From NCBI GenBank assembly GCA_964400155.1, contig CAYNSQ010000004.1, forward strand, positions 1 to 60,219: 60,219 nt of DNA, read 5' to 3'. Position numbers and translations under genes: made by a program. The stretch's first letter is position 1. Each line of letters starts with the position of its first letter. Below are positions 33,317 through 41,105 of this stretch, one piece after another. The stretch comes from JAYTJL01 sp964400155 (lineage in GTDB: Bacteria; Patescibacteriota; Saccharimonadia; Saccharimonadales; UBA10212). The notes under the pieces were generated by a model. The model was given only the letters and a program-made list of their open reading frames with translations, had not been told where the DNA came from and searched no databases.

Positions 33317-34459
33317 TTAAGCTTTTAACAACGACTCTAAAGTATCGATAGTTTTCAAGATATCGCTTTGGGTTGTTTGGCGACCAAAACTTAGTCTAAG
33401 AGACGAACGTGCATCATCATCACTCAGTCCAATAGCCGTCAATACTTTTGACGGTTTATCACTGCTAGCACTGCAGGCACTTCCCAGAGCCACCATTACT
33501 CCCGCTTCATCCATCTCCATCATCAGTCGTTCGTTGTCACAGCCAGTAAAAGTTATATTTAAAATATGAGGACTAGCATTTTTAGCAGGAGAATTAATTT
33601 TAAAATCTATGGATGTTTGTTGCAATTTTTTCGCAATTAACTGCAACATGCCTCCAACTCTACTGAATTCACTCTTATGGTCATATTGAGCTTGTGTAAA
33701 TGCATAGGCGAGCCCACAAATAGCTACAGCATTTTCGGTACCAGAGCGTATACCATATTCTTGACCTCCCCCAAGTATTAAAGGTTTGATAACAGTCCCG
33801 GTTTTTATATATAAAAAGCCACTTTGTTTCGGCCCGTATAATTTTCCACCATTAACGCTCATTAGATCAATACCAAGCCGCACGGCATTTAGATTAAAGT
33901 AACATCCGGCCTGCGCAGCATCGGTATGCAAGTATAAAGGTAAGGTTATATTATTTTTACTTCTATCTTTGCGAATTTGTTGCAGTATAGAGTATATGCC
34001 CTTTATATCTTGTATTGTTCCAAGTTCATGGTTAACTAAAGCGGTGCTTATTAGTACCGTTTGCTTGTCAATTAGCTTCTTTAGATCATCTAGTTTCAAT
34101 CTTCCGTTTCTATCTACACTAGCTAGTTTTGTATTGTAATTTTGAGCCGGGGCTAAGACTGATTCGTGTTCTATTGGCAACGTAATCATGTTTGCTTCTG
34201 GAAAAGACTCCATCACACCCTGTATAGCCAGGTTATTTGCTTCTGTAGCACCTGTTGTAAAAATTATTTCTGCTGGTTTTACTCCAATACTTGAGGCAAT
34301 ACTGTGACGTGCGTCTTCTATTGATTTCTTGACAGCTTTAGCAGCCAAATATGTAGCCGAGGCATTATAAAATTGTTTAGAAAAATATGGTTTCATTACT
34401 TCCAAACAGCCTTCACTTACCGGTGTGGCTGCAGCATAGTCCAGATATATTTTCTTCAC
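33317..34459 (-). CDS. cysteine desulfurase (IscS/NifS family)
   Basis: 380 residues. Aminotransferase class V: IYLDYAAATPVSEG at the start, FTTGATEANNLAIQG, the His/Asp pair in HTDAAQAG, PLP lysine K206 in VNGGKLYGPK, and catalytic Cys329 in GSACSASSD. It frees sulfur from cysteine for thio-tRNA (MnmA in this window) and perhaps Fe-S clusters; no iscU or sufU is present here. Starts two bases after the tatD stop, so it is in one unit with metG and tatD. Confidence 0.93.
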   Translation of the reverse strand: MKKIYLDYAAATPVSEGCLEVMKPYFSKQFYNASATYLAAKAVKKSIEDARHSIASSIGVKPAEIIFTTGATEANNLAIQGVMESFPEANMITLPIEHESVLAPAQNYNTKLASVDRNGRLKLDDLKKLIDKQTVLISTALVNHELGTIQDIKGIYSILQQIRKDRSKNNITLPLYLHTDAAQAGCYFNLNAVRLGIDLMSVNGGKLYGPKQSGFLYIKTGTVIKPLILGGGQEYGIRSGTENAVAICGLAYAFTQAQYDHKSEFSRVGGMLQLIAKKLQQTSIDFKINSPAKNASPHILNITFTGCDNERLMMEMDEAGVMVALGSACSASSDKPSKVLTAIGLSDDDARSSLRLSFGRQTTQSDILKTIDTLESLLKA

Positions 34460-34461
34460 GG

Positions 34462-35268
34462 TTAAGATCCCGACAGTCTTTCTTCGCCGAGCTTAAATAA
34501 TCCCACAGTATTTATTGTGGTTTGGTCGGCTATCTCTTCAAGGGTACTTTTTCTTATCTCAGCCAAATATCGAGCTACATCCAAAACATGTTTGGGCTCG
34601 CAGCGCTGTCCCCGATGAGGCACTGGAGTCAAAAAAGGTGCATCTGTTTCTAATAAAATTCTATCTAGAGGTGCAATTTTAGCCGACTCTCGCCAACTTT
34701 CTTCTTTGGTGTAGGTAATAAGTCCATTTAAGCCAATATATAAGCCTCTACTTAGAACTTTATCTAATACTTCTGGTGGTGCGCTAAAACTATGAACAAC
34801 TCCCTTTATTGGTTGTTTATGAGTTGAATAATCATCAAATATTTTCCAAAAACTTTGAAAGGCCTCCCGAACATGAAAAATAAATGGTAATCCTGAATCT
34901 ATACCGGCCTCTAGCTGCTTTCGTAGAATTTTTTCTTGATCAGCTCTGGGAGTGTATTCATGATAGTGATCTAGCCCAACCTCACCAATTGCCACGACTT
35001 TTGGTTTTTTTACTAATTGAGAAAATTTAGATAATGCATTTGGGTCTTCTAGAAAATCTTTGCCATCGTGTGGATGAGCTCCAACGCTTGCCCAAACTCC
35101 TTGTGTTGCTTCTGCCAAATCAACAGCCAACTGACTATCTTCTAGGCTGCAACCAACGGCAATCAGTCTTTTTACCCCCGCTTCATAAGATCGAGCCAAT
35201 ACCTCCGATCGGTCGGCATTGTATTTTTCAAAATGTGGATGGACGTGTGAATCAACCAAATCAACCAT
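34462..35268 (-). CDS. tatD: TatD family metal-dependent deoxyribonuclease
   Basis: 268 residues from the ATG at 35268, four bases after the metG stop (TAGTATTATG); the longer frame would overlap metG by 50 bases. Metal ligands: DSHVHPHF at the start, GEVGLDHYHE, FHVREAFQSF, VVHSFSAPPE and ETDAPFLTP. TatD proteins trim DNA 3' ends and are often next to metG, as here. Confidence 0.92.
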   Translation of the reverse strand: MVDLVDSHVHPHFEKYNADRSEVLARSYEAGVKRLIAVGCSLEDSQLAVDLAEATQGVWASVGAHPHDGKDFLEDPNALSKFSQLVKKPKVVAIGEVGLDHYHEYTPRADQEKILRKQLEAGIDSGLPFIFHVREAFQSFWKIFDDYSTHKQPIKGVVHSFSAPPEVLDKVLSRGLYIGLNGLITYTKEESWRESAKIAPLDRILLETDAPFLTPVPHRGQRCEPKHVLDVARYLAEIRKSTLEEIADQTTINTVGLFKLGEERLSGS

Positions 35269-35272
35269 AATA

Positions 35273-36729
35273 CTATTTTGACGTCGGAACTGTTTTTTCT
35301 GCTTTTGGAAAAAGCGAACCATCAAGCGGTTTTAAGACTCCCGTTTCAAATATATCTCGAATCTTACCTGCAGTATCAGGCATAAATGGATATAGAAGTG
35401 TTGCGACCTCAATCAAACAACCCACCATATAAGCAAGTACTTCTCTTAAATGATTTTCATCTTTAGACTTAGCTATCTCCCATGGTTTTGTTTCATCAAT
35501 ATATTGGTTGAGGCCTCTTACCTGTTCCCAAATTTGTTCTACTGCTTTATCAAAACGAAAATCAGCCATTGAAGCTTGAAACGGTGCAATATCATGCCCC
35601 GGTGTGGGAATGTCACCAATAAAACCATCCTGATATTTAGCTATCATGGCAGCCGTACGCGAAACAGCGTTGCCTAACTGGTCAGCAAGTTCGGTATTGT
35701 ATGCTTTCTCAAGTTTTTCCCAGCTAAAGTCGCCATCTTCATATGATGGTATGTGACGGGTAAAGTAGTACCGAAAAACATCAGCACTGTATTTATTCAC
35801 TATATCTACTGGTGCAACCACATTACCAAGTGTTTTGCTCATTTTTTGGTTATCAACATTGATAAAACCATGTACAAACAATGACTTTGGTAGTGGCAGA
35901 CCAAGACCAAGCAGCATTCCTGGCCATATGGCAGCATGAAAACGTGATATGTCTTTACCTATTACCTGCACACTGGCAGGCCAATAATTCTTGAAGTCAT
36001 CATGTTCTGGGTAGCCAAGCACGGTAATGTAATTCATCAGTGCCTCAAACCATACATACATCACTTGAGTTTCATCCCCAGGAACAGCAATACCCCAAGC
36101 AATCTTTTCTTTAGGCCTGCTAATACTAATGTCCTCTAGGCCGGAATTCACTACTGCTAATACTTCGTTTAGTCTTGATTGTGGCACCACTCTTAACTGG
36201 TTGGTTGTTAGCGCTTGTTTTATTTGTTCGTTAAATGCTGAAAGTTTGAAAAAGTAATTTTCTTCTTCAAGTTTTTCATATGGCCGGTTATGTGCCGGGC
36301 AAATACCTTTGTTCTCTTTTACAACTTCTTCAGGAAAATAAGCTTCATCACCAACACAATACCAACCGCTATATTTGCCTTTATAAATATATTTTGCAAG
36401 ATTGGTCCAAATGACTTGGGCTCTTTGTTCATGAGCTTTGTCTGTGGTTCTGATAAAACGGTCGTTGCTAATGTTGAGGGTCTTTAAGAGTTCTGAGAAC
36501 GTAGCACTCATTTTATCGGCAAATTGTTGTGGAGTCAGGCCAGCTTCTTCTGCTTTTTCGGCAATTTTACCACCATGTTCATCTGTACCGGTACAATAGA
36601 CTACCCTTTTTTTACACTCCCAGCATAGCGTGCTAGCACGTCAGCATAGACAAGCTCCATACCAAACCCAATATGTGGTGTGCTATTCACATATGGAATA
36701 GACGTAGTTACATAATATTTTTCTTCCAT
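35273..36729 (-). CDS. metG: methionyl-tRNA synthetase, two frames joined by a -1 shift
   Basis: The ATG at 36729 opens a frame of 42 codons with the class I start (YYVTTSIPYVNSTPHIGFG, the HIGH motif) that ends in TAG at 36603-36601. The -1 frame continues at once with VVYCTGTDEHGGKIAEKAEEAGLT, the next MetRS block, and runs to the stop at 35273. Read with a -1 shift on the A7 run (36613-36607), the product is about 485 residues with KMSKT (NQKMSKTLGN) and the full anticodon-binding helices. A frame from an internal ATG (36511) would lack HIGH and the Rossmann start and could not be active. Operon with tatD and the cysteine desulfurase. Confidence 0.85.
36607..36613 (-). other. A7 slippery site in metG
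   Basis: In the first frame the codons are GTA AAA AAA GGG TAG, so the heptamer is A-AAA-AAA in the X-XXY-YYZ register of -1 frameshifting. A stop follows one codon later. GGGAG lies four bases before the run. A missing base in the assembly or polymerase slippage would give the same picture. Confidence 0.7.
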
Positions 36730-36757
36730 TACTTCTTATTGTACCCAGTTTTGGGTG

Positions 36758-36928
36758 TTAAAAATAGTCATTCACTTTAATTGCAACCCAAACTCCAAAC
36801 AAGCCACCGATTAATCCGCCTAAAATACTCCACCCAGATAGAAAATTATTATCGCCCCAAAGAGTTGGAATATAAGAACCTATTGTACCGAAAATAAAAA
36901 CTAATAAATAAACTAAACTTTTGGTCAT
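36758..36928 (-). CDS. 56-residue membrane protein, unknown function
   Basis: Short frame starting MTKSLVYLLVFIFGTIGSYI and ending GVWVAIKVNDYF. Two hydrophobic helices (about 5-23 and 33-52); the second is Gly-rich (ILGGLIGGLFGVWVAI), which suits helix packing or oligomers. Small proteins of this kind recur in Patescibacteria. No Shine-Dalgarno is visible. Reading is supported by the amino-acid pattern only. Confidence 0.6.
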   Translation of the reverse strand: MTKSLVYLLVFIFGTIGSYIPTLWGDNNFLSGWSILGGLIGGLFGVWVAIKVNDYF

Positions 36929-36986
36929 TTACTACACTAGTATAACTAAAAAAGAAAAGAGAGGGAGGCAATCAAAAGGTGCGGTT

Positions 36987-37018
36987 GCCCCGCACCTACT
37001 ATGAAGTAGGTGCGGGGC
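36987..37018 (-). terminator. strong GC-rich hairpin behind the GC-rich gene
   Basis: Perfect 13-bp stem: GCCCCGCACCTAC (36987-36999) and GTAGGTGCGGGGC (37006-37018), six-base loop. It lies 11 bases behind the stop of the 37030-37275 gene. There is no long T-run, so it may work as an RNA end or stabiliser. Confidence 0.6.
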
Positions 37019-37029
37019 TTGAGCAGGTG

Positions 37030-37275
37030 TTACTCCACAAAGTGGCTCCCGCCAAACCCGCCGTGGGCGGGCGTTGAAGTCAGAGCCAGCTCACGCTGGT
37101 GTGTGCATGCTGCGAGAAGGTCATCGGTCAGACCGGCGCGCTCGAGCATCCTGTCGATGCACTGCGTGCTGAATCCGCACATCGACAGCTCTGCTACCCA
37201 CCTGCGGTAGCCAGCGACATCGCCTTCCTGAAGGCAGCTGATGGCCTCATCAGCCATTTCGTGTGGACCCTGCAT
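37030..37275 (-). CDS. 81-residue GC-rich gene, probably acquired
   Basis: From the ATG at 37275 (GGGAGG lies ten bases upstream) the product starts MQGPHEMADEAISCLQEGD and is mostly helical, with YRRWVAELSMCGF and ERAGLTDDLLAACTHQ. Codon use is strongly GC-rich, unlike all neighbours. No family recognised. The frame is open further upstream to 37428 but without a ribosome site. It is flanked by hairpins at 36987-37018, 37301-37325 and 37385-37429, and looks like a transferred cassette. A minor possibility is a non-coding element with a chance frame. Confidence 0.55.
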   Translation of the reverse strand: MQGPHEMADEAISCLQEGDVAGYRRWVAELSMCGFSTQCIDRMLERAGLTDDLLAACTHQRELALTSTPAHGGFGGSHFVE

Positions 37276-37300
37276 TGGCCTATTGCCTCCCTTGTTGTTT

Positions 37301-37325
37301 GTCCGGTGCGGGATTGCACCTGGAC
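37301..37325 (-). promoter_or_regulatory. hairpin in the 5' leader of the GC-rich gene
   Basis: On the minus strand GTCC-A-GGTGC pairs with GCACC-GGAC around loop AATCCC. It stands about 25 bases upstream of the start codon, just before the Shine-Dalgarno. The T-arm-like loop is curious, but no riboswitch class is recognised. Confidence 0.45.
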
Positions 37326-37384
37326 TATGTGCTTGGGGGATAACCCATAACTCCCTTACTAGAAGCCATCGGTTTTGCGACCCC

Positions 37385-37429
37385 ATTGCTAGGTTTTTGT
37401 TTTTGGTGCTTATTGAAAAACCTAGCAAT
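37385..37429. repeat. 14-bp perfect inverted repeat upstream of the GC-rich gene
   Basis: ATTGCTAGGTTTTT (37385-37398) and AAAAACCTAGCAAT (37416-37429), with 17 bases between. It could mark the edge of the cassette. From here to 37638 no gene is visible: AT-rich sequence with a short tRNA-like stretch (GCGGTAGCTC near 37523) that does not fold as a tRNA. Confidence 0.7.
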
Positions 37430-37638
37430 CGAGCAACAAAAAACCGAACGCTGCTTGCTGCTTGTTCGTCCGGTTGGTCTTGTCTAAATTTTTTGATTTA
37501 TAGCGCTTGGACTAATTAAGCAGCGGTAGCTCGTGGGACGAGCATAATGCTTGCAAAATTAATTGTGCGCTTACAAACCATGAATACTTTTATACACCTG
37601 CACGCTTGCAGATGCAAGTATTTTAAATATAAACACTC

Positions 37639-38484
37639 TTAACGTGTCCTTGGAGTCCCAAACTCTTCATCACCAAGCAGGTGTTTTGATAAGTGTGCAA
37701 CACCCATAAGTGCTTTGCTCCTCAGGGTGAAGGCTTCCCTTTCAGCTCTCAATCGAAGATCATAGTCCACGTCTTTATTTTGAAAATGCCTCAAACATTC
37801 CCAGCTTACTTTCTCTAAGGCTGAAGCAAACAAAACTTGAGGCAAAATACTACTATCATTAGCTGAGTTCTCTTTACGCACCTTGGCATTGAACGACTTC
37901 ATAAATGGTTGGTTAGTCAACCAACCAACCAACCTTAATTTAGCTTGGAGTGATTCACCACCAGATTGAAACCAATCTCTAACAAGCTCCTCTTCAAAAT
38001 CTAAAGAAATAAGAATATCTTCCGTTTTTTCATTCTGTCCGGATTTAATTTCCGATATTGTATGCACCTCTCCTAGATCAATAAGGTCATCAATGCTAAT
38101 CGGTTGTAAGTACTTTGCACCATGGTGCTTTTGGTTAAGAGCAAGTCTGTGTAAATAAAGACTAGCGGTGCTAGAAAAATGACCCGCCGTTAATTCGTGA
38201 AGTGCTTCTGTCTTCTTCCTATCTACACCTTGTACCGCTATAACTTGCAGAGCGTTTTCTAAAAATTCAATTTCTGCTTTTTGTGTGTTTCTAATTTCAT
38301 AAATTAGTCTTGCATCAATACCAAAGGGTACATCTATCACTGCTTCTTTAAGTTCAATATGTGCATCCTCTAAGGAATCATCGGGAGTTGTTGCCCCGGA
38401 TCTCATACCCAAGGGTACATCAGGATCAACCCAGGTAAAATCATCCGTAGAACTATCTTTTCCAGACACTTCCTTTTTACTCAT
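37639..38484 (-). CDS. unrecognised soluble protein
   Basis: 281 residues, no signal peptide or membrane helix. Acidic head (about 1-45). Mostly helical, with IYEIRNTQKAEIEFLENALQVIAVQG, HRLALNQKHHGAKYL, a middle stretch ISIDDLIDLGEVHTISEIK and a late DLRLRAEREAFTLRSKALMGVAHLSKHLLG. It looks like a complete, cytoplasmic protein. An 8-bp inverted repeat (38479-38486 and 38503-38510, ACTCATAT/ATATGAGT) spans its start codon and could be an operator. The next gene upstream (38524) is on the same strand 39 bases away. Confidence 0.65.
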   Translation of the reverse strand: MSKKEVSGKDSSTDDFTWVDPDVPLGMRSGATTPDDSLEDAHIELKEAVIDVPFGIDARLIYEIRNTQKAEIEFLENALQVIAVQGVDRKKTEALHELTAGHFSSTASLYLHRLALNQKHHGAKYLQPISIDDLIDLGEVHTISEIKSGQNEKTEDILISLDFEEELVRDWFQSGGESLQAKLRLVGWLTNQPFMKSFNAKVRKENSANDSSILPQVLFASALEKVSWECLRHFQNKDVDYDLRLRAEREAFTLRSKALMGVAHLSKHLLGDEEFGTPRTR

Positions 38485-38523
38485 ATGTATATTCTATCAT
38501 ATATATGAGTTTTGAGCAACTTG

Positions 38524-39384
38524 TTACTTCTTATAGTTTATATATTCTTCTGATGTAGGTGTTATCTGAAGCACCACATAGCCACTGGCATCTATTTTTG
38601 TAACCGGTGGCGGTAATTGATCTCCGCCATAATTTCTAGGTTTCTTCATCTTCTCGATTATTTCACGACTTAGTTCTACATCAGACAGAATCTCGGCAAT
38701 TCCTAATAATTGCAAGGTTCCGAGTGTGTCTTTGTTAAATACGCTAAGGCATACTTGGTTATGAACCAAAATATTATGTACTTTTCTTGTTCCTGCCTTA
38801 GTTAGAATATAAACTTTGCCGTTTATTACAGTGTAATGGACGGTGGCTCCTCGGACCTCCCCTCCCCTGTCCACAGAAGACAGTACGCCGGTGTTATTGT
38901 TTTTTAGAAATTTGAGCCATTTTGGGCTGACGAAATTAGCTACATCGTTTTTTTCTATTTTTTCATCAACTTCTTTTTTACCTTTTTCACTTTCAATAAT
39001 CATCATCTCTTCCACGTAGTTGGAGAATGCTTCTGCGCAATGAATATTTGCATATCGAATTACATAATTGCCTACAGTGGTTTGCAAGACGACAGTTGCA
39101 AATAAAGTATGTACGTCAAATTCCATACCAGTGACCGCCGAATACATGAGGTCATCCCTGATAGCAACTGTTGGTTTTTTATCTAAAAAGATAATGCGTT
39201 CTTCTGTGGCAATCAACATTGCCGAACCATTATTATGCTGGCCGTATACTACAGCTTTTATATGCTCTTCCGGGTGTATTATTTGAGGTAAAAAACGGCT
39301 TTCGGCTTTAAGTAGACCATAGGCACTCACACCAGCAGCAGATAGTTCTTCTTTGATCCTTTCTACATGTGCCTTGTCAACCAT
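38524..39384 (-). CDS. PH-like domain fused to a pyridoxamine-oxidase-type flavin domain
   Basis: 286 residues. The first half (about 35-135) has a bacterial PH-like beta pattern (HIKAVVYGQHNNGSAMLIAT, ERIIFLDKKPT, then YSAVTGMEFDVHTLF) known from YokE/bPH proteins. After a charged linker the second half (about 150-286) matches a PNPOx-like split barrel: FVSPKWLKFLKNNNTGVLSSVD, GATVHYTVINGKVYILTKAGTRKVHNI, VCLSVF, then LQLLGIAEILSDVEL. Such domains bind FMN or F420 and reduce small molecules, or only sense them. The fusion is unusual. Function unknown. Confidence 0.75.
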   Translation of the reverse strand: MVDKAHVERIKEELSAAGVSAYGLLKAESRFLPQIIHPEEHIKAVVYGQHNNGSAMLIATEERIIFLDKKPTVAIRDDLMYSAVTGMEFDVHTLFATVVLQTTVGNYVIRYANIHCAEAFSNYVEEMMIIESEKGKKEVDEKIEKNDVANFVSPKWLKFLKNNNTGVLSSVDRGGEVRGATVHYTVINGKVYILTKAGTRKVHNILVHNQVCLSVFNKDTLGTLQLLGIAEILSDVELSREIIEKMKKPRNYGGDQLPPPVTKIDASGYVVLQITPTSEEYINYKK

Positions 39385-39441
39385 ATTTTTCTTTACAACT
39401 GATTAACTAATGTAACTGACAGAGGATAATAGATTGTTTTT

Positions 39442-39687
39442 CTAGCTGGTGCGGATTTTTATCATTGTTCTTAGGTTGGAAAGATAAAATTCGGGATTAA
39501 CCTTCGGGTGCGTTGTAAGGTAGTGTAAATGTTTTTCGACAAATGTAATTTGGTGAGATGAGTGAAGCGGGTTGTCAGTTGGTTCGGCAGGAGTAAGTAG
39601 TGATGCATCGTCCTGCATTATAGTTAACTGACGCAGTATTTCCTCTTCTGGAATGTGTACTACTTTGGCGATTTTACTAACAGACAT
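39442..39687 (-). CDS. small protein with HTH-like N-terminus
   Basis: 81 residues. The start MSVSKIAKVVHIPEEEILRQ has the spacing of a helix-turn-helix or a short Mor-type fold. The remainder (HSSHQITFVEKHLHYLTTHP, then EFYLSNLRTMIKIRTS) has no known match. A minus-strand TATAAT (39728-39723) stands 36 bases upstream of the ATG, but no ribosome site is close. Real gene plausible but not certain. Confidence 0.5.
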   Translation of the reverse strand: MSVSKIAKVVHIPEEEILRQLTIMQDDASLLTPAEPTDNPLHSSHQITFVEKHLHYLTTHPKVNPEFYLSNLRTMIKIRTS

Positions 39688-39748
39688 AAAGTGTTTAACT
39701 AGTGCTCCCGTTTTCTAACACTATTATACCCTATTAGACACTTTATCC

Positions 39749-40963
39749 CTACTGTGGAATGAAGGTAAAAGCATATCCAATACGGCCAGCTCTACCGGCT
39801 CGGCCAATTCGATGTACATAGGCATCATAGGTTTGTGGTAGTGAATAATTAATAACGTGAGTTACGTCTGCAACATCAATACCGCGAGCAGCAACGTCAG
39901 TTGCTACTAGTACACTGACTTTATTTTGTTTAAAACTTTCTAATGCCCGCTGACGTTGACCTTGGCTTTTACCGCCGTGAATAGACTCGGCCTTAAAGCC
40001 CCTAGTAACTAGCTCTTTGCCAAGTCTATCGGTGCTCCATTTGGTTTCGTTAAAAATGATTACTTTGGCCACTTCATCTTTTATGAGAGTGTCGTGAAGT
40101 TTGTCAATCTTATCTGTTGCATCTGAAAACCGAATAACATCTTGATGAACGCTGTCATTAGTGTCAGAAGTTTTTAACATTATTGTCACTGGGTCGGCTG
40201 AAAAAGTATTAATCAAATTCCTAACAGCGGTGTCTAGCGTAGCTGAAAAAAACATACATTGCCGAACAGTTGCTATTTGCGAAATTATCGCAGTTACATC
40301 ATTAACAAATCCCATATCTAGCATTCTGTCGACTTCATCCAAAACAATTGTATTGAAAGTTGCCAAACGAAGCGTACGCCGTTCTACATGGTCTTTTATG
40401 CGTCCTGGAGTGCCAATTACGACTTCCGGGTTCCGTTTTAACTCATTTAACTGACGGTTCATAGAAGTACCACCAATTAGTACTACGCCGTAAAGCCCGG
40501 TTCCGCTTGCCAGTTTGCGAAATTCTGCTTCGATTTGTTCGGCCAACTCGCGAGTTGGAGCAATAATCAATGCTCTGCTGTTTCGGTCATTTAGTAACTT
40601 ATTGATAATCGGAACAGCAAAAGCAGCAGTCTTGCCTGTACCGGTGTGAGCAATACCGATTACATCCTTGCCAGTCAAAGCCAGCGGAATTGCTTGGTCT
40701 TGCACAGGAGTTGGAGTGATGTAGCCATTGTTTGCAAGATTATTTTTTATTTTTTCTGAGATATTAAAGTCTGAAAAATTATGTGTAGTAACATACTCCT
40801 CTTGTTCTGTGAGTCTGGCTACTTTAATAAACCTAGCTGGGTCTATGTATTGTCCACGGTTAGGTTTTTTATTGTTTGTGCGTTGATGCCCACCACCATA
40901 AGTTGGGCGTCGGTTATTTGTTCGATTAGAACTATATCTAGTTCGATTGTTGTATCCGGGCAT
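39749..40963 (-). CDS. DEAD-box ATP-dependent RNA helicase (DEVD variant)
   Basis: 404 residues. A short Asn/Arg/Gly-rich head (about 1-45) is followed by the two RecA domains: Q-motif YITPTPVQDQAIPLAL, Walker A AHTGTGKT, PTRELAEQ, GTPGRI, DEVD in place of DEAD, motif III SAT (FFSATL), then VLVATDVAARGIDVADV and motif VI HRIGRAGR. Helps unfold or remodel RNA, e.g. in ribosome assembly or mRNA decay. A T7 run lies between the ribosome site AGGA and the ATG. Confidence 0.93.
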   Translation of the reverse strand: MPGYNNRTRYSSNRTNNRRPTYGGGHQRTNNKKPNRGQYIDPARFIKVARLTEQEEYVTTHNFSDFNISEKIKNNLANNGYITPTPVQDQAIPLALTGKDVIGIAHTGTGKTAAFAVPIINKLLNDRNSRALIIAPTRELAEQIEAEFRKLASGTGLYGVVLIGGTSMNRQLNELKRNPEVVIGTPGRIKDHVERRTLRLATFNTIVLDEVDRMLDMGFVNDVTAIISQIATVRQCMFFSATLDTAVRNLINTFSADPVTIMLKTSDTNDSVHQDVIRFSDATDKIDKLHDTLIKDEVAKVIIFNETKWSTDRLGKELVTRGFKAESIHGGKSQGQRQRALESFKQNKVSVLVATDVAARGIDVADVTHVINYSLPQTYDAYVHRIGRAGRAGRIGYAFTFIPQ

Positions 40964-41105
40964 AAAAAAAGAATCCTTTTTGTTATTTAGTTATTTACTC
41001 TTGTTGGAAATGAAGTCGAGTAAATTGAAAACTAAACAACCCGGATTCATCAATAACAGTACCAATATATTAGCACAATAAATTTCTCCAGTCAAATGCT
41101 AGTGC

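Noticed and set aside
35273..36511. The metG frame from the internal ATG as a complete gene
   Set aside because: It lacks the HIGH motif and the first Rossmann strand, which are present in the adjoining frame directly upstream.
37010..37519. Plus-strand open frames in the GC-rich cassette
   Set aside because: They are shadows of the GC-rich minus-strand gene and its hairpins; none has a ribosome site.
37505..37575. tRNA-like stretch (GCGGTAGCTCGTGGGACGAGCA)
   Set aside because: A D-arm-like hairpin forms, but no anticodon stem, T-arm or acceptor stem pairs with it.
37917..37936. CAAC tetramer run inside the 281-residue gene
   Set aside because: Only four units, in coding sequence and without the period-7 pattern; probably chance.
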